Shown here piece by piece: positions 6,333 to 10,230 of a DNA stretch of 10,230 nucleotides. Each line of letters opens with the position of its first letter. Positions within the stretch are counted from its first letter, which is position 1. A program made the position numbers and the translations under genes. The notes under the pieces are model-generated. The model saw nothing but the letters and a program-made list of their open reading frames with translations. It was not told where the DNA came from and did not search any database. This stretch comes from Candidatus Saccharibacteria bacterium UBA7683 (lineage in GTDB: Bacteria; Patescibacteriota; Saccharimonadia; Saccharimonadales; UBA7683), in NCBI GenBank assembly GCA_002482925.1, contig DLGX01000027.1:1-10230 (forward strand), given 5' to 3'.

Positions 6333-6446
6333 ATAAAACCAGGCATAATACGACGCGAAAGGACGATGACAAGTATCCCTCACGATTTTCTAATTGTTGG
6401 TTCGGGCAAGCCCTTTCTTAACTCGTCATATTCTGCCTGGTTTTAT
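6333..6446. repeat. 114-bp element bounded by 23-bp inverted repeats
   Basis: The left arm (6333-6355, begins ATAAAACCAGGCA) and right arm (6424-6446, ends TGCCTGGTTTTAT) are inverted copies matching at 21 of 23 positions. Further in, AAAGG (6358-6362) can pair with CCTTT (6412-6416), continuing the helix. Either strand read outward ends in GCCTGG followed by TTTTAT, like a terminator tail. A weak promoter-like pair, CTGACA (6307-6312) and TATAAA (6332-6337, 19-bp spacer), lies at the left edge. It could be a small structured RNA or a MITE-like insertion; I see no target-site duplication and no known RNA signature. Confidence 0.6.
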
Positions 6447-6501
6447 CGGTTCGATCGAAGGTGGACCACTAGTTAACGAGCAGGGCTCTAATTACAATAG
6501 C
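6447..6501. other. Spacer with short palindromes before the T-box promoter
   Basis: No gene is visible. The stretch holds a perfect 10-bp palindrome TTCGATCGAA (6450-6459), the small dyad GTGGACCAC (6461-6469) and GAGC/GCTC (6478-6488). The first is operator-like in form, about 45 bp upstream of the -35 box of the T-box operon, but nothing in the sequence shows what would bind it. With elements A-C and the 114-bp unit it fills the 379-bp gap between the thioredoxin-like gene and the T-box transcript. Confidence 0.3.
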
Positions 6502-6530
6502 TTGCACTTTCATCTGTAATCTACTACTAT
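6502..6530 (+). promoter_or_regulatory. Promoter of the T-box/ileS operon
   Basis: TTGCAC (6502-6507), a 17-bp spacer and TACTAT (6525-6530) form a good sigma-70 type promoter. Transcription would begin near 6537, only about 13 nt before the GTGG strand of T-box Stem I, so the riboswitch sits at the very 5' end of the RNA. The -35 hexamer is identical to that of the nrdR promoter. Confidence 0.7.
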
Positions 6531-6536
6531 AAGCAT

Positions 6537-6720
6537 AGATCCGTTTTGAGTGGCTATCAACCACAAGGAAGAGGAAGAACAGAAAGATTCTTAGTAGAAC
6601 CTCTCGGGTATGCCCGTTATAGCAGTAAATAAGCGCTTTTGAGTCACCTCAAGAGAACCTGGATGGTACCTCCGACATATATATGTTCTGGATCCAGGAT
6701 CTTACTACGAGGTGTTTTTT
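6537..6720 (+). promoter_or_regulatory. T-box riboswitch, ultrashort Stem I class, Ile specifier (AUC)
   Basis: The elements follow T-box order. Stem I is GTGG (6550-6553)/CCAC (6561-6564) closing the 7-nt loop CUAUCAA, which shows AUC (6556-6558) followed by a purine. Stem II pairs AGAGG (6570-6574) with CCTCT (6600-6604), has inner AAGAA/TTCTT, and an AGUAGAA segment (6593-6599) resembling its S-turn. CGGG-TATG-CCCG (6605-6616) sits where the IIA/B element belongs. Stem III is CTTTTGAG/CTCAAGAG (6636-6655, 8 bp). The antiterminator has CCTGGA (6658-6663) paired with TCCAGG (6693-6698), the 7-nt bulge TGGTACC (6664-6670) on the 5' side, then TCCG/TGGA. UGGU fits the ACCA end of tRNA-Ile. Uncharged tRNA-Ile should stabilise the antiterminator and raise expression. 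Ultrashort Stem I ileS T-boxes are known from Actinobacteria. Confidence 0.85.
6667..6720 (+). terminator. Attenuator terminator of the T-box
   Basis: GAGGTG (6709-6714) followed by six T (6715-6720) is a terminator 3' half. It can pair with UACCUC (6667-6672, six pairs with one GU), which overlaps the T-box bulge and so excludes the antiterminator, or with CACCTC (6645-6650) in the 3' side of Stem III, six Watson-Crick pairs. The loops are long (36 or 58 nt), filled by local hairpins. The U-tract favours transcription attenuation over masking of the ribosome binding site at 6727, but the 5' partner is unresolved. Confidence 0.55.
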
Positions 6721-6736
6721 AATTGCAAGGAAAATT

Positions 6737-7267
6737 ATGAGCAAAAAAGTATTAATTATTGGCGGTAGTGTACGACAGGATGAATCGAAAAGTAACTTCA
6801 TTGTTGATGTTATCAACGAAATATCTCAAAGTCTCAACATTAACCCCATTATCTGGAAGTTAGGTTATAAACCTTTGCCGTTAGCTCAACACGCGTGGCA
6901 TAAAAACCCAAGCCTCAGCAACGACAAAAATGTTGAAGGACTCGCACAGGCAATTAAGGAATCGGAAGTAGTCGTACTAGTAAGTCCTATATACAACGGT
7001 TCGTATACTGGCGCGCTTAAGAACGCCCTGGACTGTATGCTTGGTGATGCACTTGAAGGGAAGCTCGTAGTACTAGTAGGCGTGGGTTCAGGCTCGACCG
7101 CGTTGTTGCCGTGTCTGCACCTTCAAGACGTAGCGAGAACAATGGGCGCTCAGGTTTTCCATAGATTTGCTGTTGTTACAAGTGATACTTTGAATTTTGA
7201 AGAAAAATTTGTAGATGAAAAAGTAACCACGCGACTTACGGAAATTCTCGGCGAGGTTGCTCTATGA
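6737..7267 (+). CDS. NADPH-dependent FMN reductase family flavoprotein
   Basis: This 176-aa flavodoxin-fold protein belongs to the NADPH-dependent FMN reductase group, which includes quinone, azo and chromate reductases. The start is ATG at 6737, with AAGGA 5 bases upstream (6727-6731). The frame remains open upstream to an ATG at 6683, but that lies inside the T-box antiterminator. After strand one, GGSVR (9-13) is the FMN phosphate-binding loop, and SPIYNGSYTGALKNALD (83-99) is the hallmark of the family, usually PEYNGSxPGxLKNALDW. GVGSG (115-119) lies at the third ligand loop. The protein is cytosolic, with no signal peptide. Its substrate cannot be read from sequence. It is the first gene after the T-box and overlaps the next gene by 4 bp (ATGA), so it should be translated with the cupin and ileS as one unit. 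Confidence 0.9.
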   Translation: MSKKVLIIGGSVRQDESKSNFIVDVINEISQSLNINPIIWKLGYKPLPLAQHAWHKNPSLSNDKNVEGLAQAIKESEVVVLVSPIYNGSYTGALKNALDCMLGDALEGKLVVLVGVGSGSTALLPCLHLQDVARTMGAQVFHRFAVVTSDTLNFEEKFVDEKVTTRLTEILGEVAL

Positions 7268-7614
7268 AAAAATGGTCAGATCAAGACGGGGTAACGTTTA
7301 GCAACAGCGAAGTTTGCTTTGGTAAGGAATTTAAGCCAAAAGACAGCAACGCAATTGACATTGCAAAGATTTCAATTCGTGGCCAGTTTCCTGAAACTGG
7401 CTGGGGTTACCTTGAAGAATCTCATGAAATGGCAGTAATCATTAAGGGTAGTGGATACATTGAAACCCAAGACGGAGAACACGAAGAATTAGTTGAAGGT
7501 GATGTTGTATACATTGAGCCTATGAAAAAGTTTCGGTGGAATGGCGACATGGATATGATTGTGCCCTGCGGGCCAGCATTTAACCCAGAAAAACATAAGC
7601 TGGTGGAAGGCTGA
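7264..7614 (+). CDS. Small cupin-domain protein
   Basis: This single-domain cupin has 116 aa. The second half has the double-stranded beta-helix pattern: motif 1 region WGYLEESHEMAVIIKGSG (47-64), strand GYIETQDGEHEELVEGD (64-80), and motif 2 region GDVVYIEPMKKFRWNG (79-94), where the family usually has PxGxxH. The canonical metal-binding HxH of motif 1 is reduced to H54 with E55, and the motif 2 His is missing (F90/W92 in that area), so metal binding is doubtful and a ligand-binding or sugar-sensor role is as likely as catalysis. The start ATG overlaps the stop of the flavoprotein gene (ATGA at 7264). The TGA stop is followed two bases later by the next start, making it an internal gene of the T-box operon. 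Confidence 0.85.
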   Translation: MKKWSDQDGVTFSNSEVCFGKEFKPKDSNAIDIAKISIRGQFPETGWGYLEESHEMAVIIKGSGYIETQDGEHEELVEGDVVYIEPMKKFRWNGDMDMIVPCGPAFNPEKHKLVEG

Positions 7615-7616
7615 TA

Positions 7617-7997
7617 ATGAAATTTTTCGGTCAAAAACGAACGATTAATGTAGATGAAAACTACAGTCAGATAATAGATCTTACAAACTTTTGGGATGAA
7701 ATGCGGAAGAAATACCCTGGCGAGGAACTGCTTGGGTTGGGTGCAAACTTAAGTGGTAGCAAAACAATCGATTATTATATTGGGAAAATTGATGAAGAAT
7801 TAGTGGGTGAATCTGATTCCTTGGAAATTCCAGATGATGGTTGGAATGAATTTAGCTGCAAGCTTGATAATAAAGAAATTGAAAAGATGTATCGAAAGAT
7901 TTATGAGCAAGACAGTCCAGATTACGAAATTGAGTCAATGACTGAAGATACGTTTACAACAAAAGTACACTTTGCAAATAATGGAGAAAAAAGATGA
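7617..7997 (+). CDS. Hypothetical protein, possible GyrI/AraC effector-binding-like fold
   Basis: This 126-aa acidic protein is not assigned to a family with certainty. The pattern of TIDYYIGKIDEEL (50-62), a loop with SLEIPDDGWNEFSCKL (68-83), then the helix EIEKMYRKIYE (87-97) and a final strand TTKVHF (114-119) recalls GyrI-like/AraC effector-binding domains, where an IPxGxY-type strand precedes a helix with an aromatic residue. Only half the usual domain would be present, so this is weak. No cysteine cluster, signal peptide or membrane segment is seen. The ATG follows the cupin TGA by 2 bp, with GGAAGG (7605-7610) as ribosome binding site. The TGA at 7995 overlaps the ileS start (ATGA), which indicates translational coupling to the synthetase. 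Confidence 0.8.
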   Translation: MKFFGQKRTINVDENYSQIIDLTNFWDEMRKKYPGEELLGLGANLSGSKTIDYYIGKIDEELVGESDSLEIPDDGWNEFSCKLDNKEIEKMYRKIYEQDSPDYEIESMTEDTFTTKVHFANNGEKR

Positions 7998-10230
7998 AGT
8001 TCAAAGCAAATACCAGAAGACGAGCATTAGAATACGAAAAAGATCTTGTAAAGAAGTGGAAACAAGAAAAGACGTTTGAAAAATCTATTTCTCAGCGTCC
8101 TGCTGAAAATAGCTATGTGTTTTATGACGGGCCTCCGTTTATTACCGGCGTGCCTCACCATGGAACGCTTCTTACGTCTATTGTGAAAGATGCGATACCT
8201 CGCTACCAAACAATGCAAGGTAAAAGAGTAGAACGAAGATGGGGATGGGACTGCCACGGACTGCCTGCAGAAATTTTTACAGAAAAAAAGCTTGGCATAA
8301 AAGACAAACGAGATATCGGTACAAAAATTAGTCTAGAAGAATACGTCACTACTTGCCGTGCAAATATGGTCCAGACTGGTGACTTGTGGGAAAGCACAAT
8401 CGACCGCATTGGTCGTTGGGTAGACTTTAAAGGTGCCTATAAAACCATGGACAAAGACTACATGGAAAGTGTTTGGTGGGCATTTAAAGAATTATACGAA
8501 AAAGGCAAAATCTACGAAGGCGAACGAGTACTCATGTATTGTACTCGCGACGCTACACCTATTAGTAAAGCCGAAGTCGCCATGGACAATTCATATCAAG
8601 ACGTAACCGATCCAAGTGTCTACGTGAAGTTTAAGTTAGCAGACGAAGATTCATATCTGCTTGCTTGGACTACTACTCCTTGGACACTACCTTCAAACAG
8701 CGCAATTGCTGTTAATAAAAAACTACAGTACGTTGAAGTTGAACTAGATGGCGAACGATTAATTTTAGCTAAAAACCTCATTGAAAAAGCCTTGGTAGAT
8801 GAAAAACACCAACAACTCGATTACAAAGTTTTACGAGAATTCAAAGGTAGCGAACTTGTCGGAAAATCATACCAGCCAATTTTTGAAACTCACGTAAAAG
8901 AACTTGGTGAAACAGGGTTCAAAGTTTGGCACGCGGATTTCGTGCACGACGAAGATGGTACTGGTATCGCTCATGAATCGCCGGCTTACGGTGAAGAAGA
9001 CTACGATCTTTCTCGCGCTAGCGGCTTTAAGTGGGTTATGAATACAGACGAAAATGGATTGTATACTTCAGGAGAATGGAAAGGTCAGCTGGTTTGGGAT
9101 GTTAATAAAGAAATAGCAAAAACTTTGCACGAACGTGGCGTAGTGCTCAGAATAGATTATATCCGTCACAGCTATCCTCACTGTCACCGCTGTGGAACTA
9201 AATTAATGTACAGGGCTCACCCAAGCTGGTTTATGGATATCGATGGACAGCGTCATGAAATGCTTGAAAAAAATGGTGAAATCAATTGGTTCCCTGAACA
9301 TATAAAAAATGGTCGTTCAGCTAAAACAATTCAATCTGCACCTGACTGGAACCTGAGTCGTGATCGCTTTTGGGCGACTGCTATGCCTGTTTGGAAGGGC
9401 GTAGATTCTGACGGAAATGAAAAGATTAAAGTTGTTGGAAGTTATGCGGAGCTTAAAGAGCTTAGTGGCAAAGAACTCGATGATTATCACCGCCCATGGG
9501 TTGATGATGTTGAGTTTGATCTTGAAGGCGTGCATTACAAACGAATTGATAAAGTAATGGACTGCTGGTTTGAAAGCGGCTCAATGCCATTTGCCCAGTA
9601 TCACTACCCATTTGAAAACAAAGAAAAATTTGAAGCGAACTTCCCGGGTGACTTCATAGTCGAATACGTGCCCCAAGTACGAGCGTGGTTTTACTATATG
9701 CAGGCAGTAAATGTTGGCTTGTTCGACAAAGCTGCGTTTAAAAATGCCTTAGTTCACGGCACACTAGCAGGCAATGACGGCCGTAAAATGAGTAAGAGTT
9801 TCGGTAATTATACCGATCCTAATGAACTGATGGACCAGTATTCTGCCGACAGCTTACGTATGCTATTTTTAGGATCCCCACTACTTAACGGAGAAGACTT
9901 TTCACTACTTGATAAAGATGTAAGCGATGTAGCTCGTAAGCTCAGTATGGTGTGGAATATGTACGACTTCTTTACCATGTACGCAGAAGTTGATGGCTGG
10001 CAGTGGAACGGCAAACACGAAGACCCGACTGAACTATGCAAAAACCCACTGGATTCATGGATCATCAGCAGAGTGCATCAATTGACTCAAGAAGTTGAAA
10101 AACACATGGATGTATACGATATTCCCAACGCCGTGAAGCCGATCCTTCCGTTTATAGAAGATGCTTCAAACTGGTACGTGCGCCGTTCACGCCGTCGTTT
10201 CTGGAAGTCTGGTGATGACGAAGACAAGAA
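7994..10230 (+). CDS. ileS: Isoleucyl-tRNA synthetase (3' end outside window)
   Basis: The enzyme charges tRNA-Ile with isoleucine. The frame is open from ATG at 7994 to the window end (745 codons of an expected ~1000 or more). GGAG at 7983-7986 is the ribosome binding site, inside the preceding gene. DGPPFITG (45-52) leads to the HIGH-type motif, which here reads HHGT (55-58), followed by GWDCHGLP (84-91). The CP1 editing domain shows TTTPWTLPSN (226-235) and GTGIAHESPAYGEEDY (322-337). A CHRC zinc site (397-400) follows, then WNLSRDRFWATAMPVW, whose last eight residues are 460-467. KMSKS is at 598-602, and the anticodon-binding domain begins by about 680 (NWYVRRSRRRFW). The style is that of the archaeal/eukaryotic-like IleS2 clade, not the E. 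coli type. It is the last visible gene of the T-box operon, whose AUC specifier fits this product. Confidence 0.96.
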   Translation, partial: MKFKANTRRRALEYEKDLVKKWKQEKTFEKSISQRPAENSYVFYDGPPFITGVPHHGTLLTSIVKDAIPRYQTMQGKRVERRWGWDCHGLPAEIFTEKKLGIKDKRDIGTKISLEEYVTTCRANMVQTGDLWESTIDRIGRWVDFKGAYKTMDKDYMESVWWAFKELYEKGKIYEGERVLMYCTRDATPISKAEVAMDNSYQDVTDPSVYVKFKLADEDSYLLAWTTTPWTLPSNSAIAVNKKLQYVEVELDGERLILAKNLIEKALVDEKHQQLDYKVLREFKGSELVGKSYQPIFETHVKELGETGFKVWHADFVHDEDGTGIAHESPAYGEEDYDLSRASGFKWVMNTDENGLYTSGEWKGQLVWDVNKEIAKTLHERGVVLRIDYIRHSYPHCHRCGTKLMYRAHPSWFMDIDGQRHEMLEKNGEINWFPEHIKNGRSAKTIQSAPDWNLSRDRFWATAMPVWKGVDSDGNEKIKVVGSYAELKELSGKELDDYHRPWVDDVEFDLEGVHYKRIDKVMDCWFESGSMPFAQYHYPFENKEKFEANFPGDFIVEYVPQVRAWFYYMQAVNVGLFDKAAFKNALVHGTLAGNDGRKMSKSFGNYTDPNELMDQYSADSLRMLFLGSPLLNGEDFSLLDKDVSDVARKLSMVWNMYDFFTMYAEVDGWQWNGKHEDPTELCKNPLDSWIISRVHQLTQEVEKHMDVYDIPNAVKPILPFIEDASNWYVRRSRRRFWKSGDDEDK

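Noticed and set aside
6333..6446. 6S, SRP or RNase P RNA
   Set aside because: No SRP domain IV (GGAAG/AGCAG), no RNase P conserved segments, and the unit is far shorter than 6S RNA; only the long closing stem is suggestive.
6333..6446. Classical MITE or insertion sequence
   Set aside because: No target-site duplication at the ends and no transposase reading frame; kept only as an inverted-repeat unit.
6448..6469. tRNA or tmRNA 3' end, from GGTTCGATC followed by GGACCA
   Set aside because: The base after the T-loop is G where C is needed to pair with G53, and no acceptor stem, anticodon arm or tmRNA 5' end is found upstream.
6683..6736. Upstream start for the flavoprotein at 6683
   Set aside because: It lies within the T-box antiterminator/terminator and lacks a ribosome binding site; ATG 6737 has AAGGA and begins exactly at the first beta strand.
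7612..7997. TGA recoding as glycine (SR1/Gracilibacteria code)
   Set aside because: TGA closes the cupin and hypothetical genes exactly where the next gene starts, and none occurs in-frame within the conserved genes.

Overview
The window looks like a chromosomal segment of a small-genome Patescibacteria (CPR) bacterium, most likely Saccharibacteria (TM7). This placement is inferred from gene content and protein style: an acidic-linker FtsZ, a B12-dependent ribonucleotide reductase beside nrdR, an IleRS of the archaeal/eukaryotic-like clade with an odd HIGH motif, and tight ATGA overlaps. TGA is used as a stop (for example at 7612 and 7995), so the SR1/Gracilibacteria code is not in use. No 16S or other marker is present to fix the taxonomy.

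Layout. Positions 2-148 hold the C-terminal end of FtsA (+). Positions 145-705 hold an opposite-strand gene of unknown family, with a possible Fe(II)/2-oxoglutarate oxygenase residue pattern, wedged between ftsA and ftsZ. FtsZ (896-2194, +) has its own promoter. NrdR (2309-2770) follows, with a strong promoter overlapping the end of ftsZ. A 138-base structured leader with a very strong ribosome binding site lies between nrdR and nrdJ (2916-5747), which encodes class II RNR. A GAAA-loop terminator ends nrdJ. A small thioredoxin-like protein lacking redox cysteines (5894-6157) comes next, probably translated from a nearly leaderless mRNA.

Positions 6158-6500 are non-coding and crowded with dyad elements: two REP-like palindromes, a perfect 11-bp hairpin, and a 114-bp unit bounded by 23-bp inverted repeats.

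From 6502 a promoter drives what I read as a T-box riboswitch of the ultrashort Stem I class. It has a terminal loop carrying AUC (Ile), Stem II, a second hairpin, Stem III, a canonical UGGUACC antiterminator bulge, and a U-tract. It heads a tightly packed operon: FMN-reductase-like flavoprotein, cupin, small hypothetical, and isoleucyl-tRNA synthetase (7994 to beyond the window end). The Ile codon in the T-box matches the synthetase encoded as the fourth gene. This implies that three non-synthetase genes are controlled by Ile-tRNA charging together with ileS.

Functionally the window joins cell division (FtsA/FtsZ), dNTP supply (NrdR/NrdJ) and translation (IleRS). The T-box operon is the most interesting part, followed by the nrdJ leader and the antisense gene in the ftsA-ftsZ gap.
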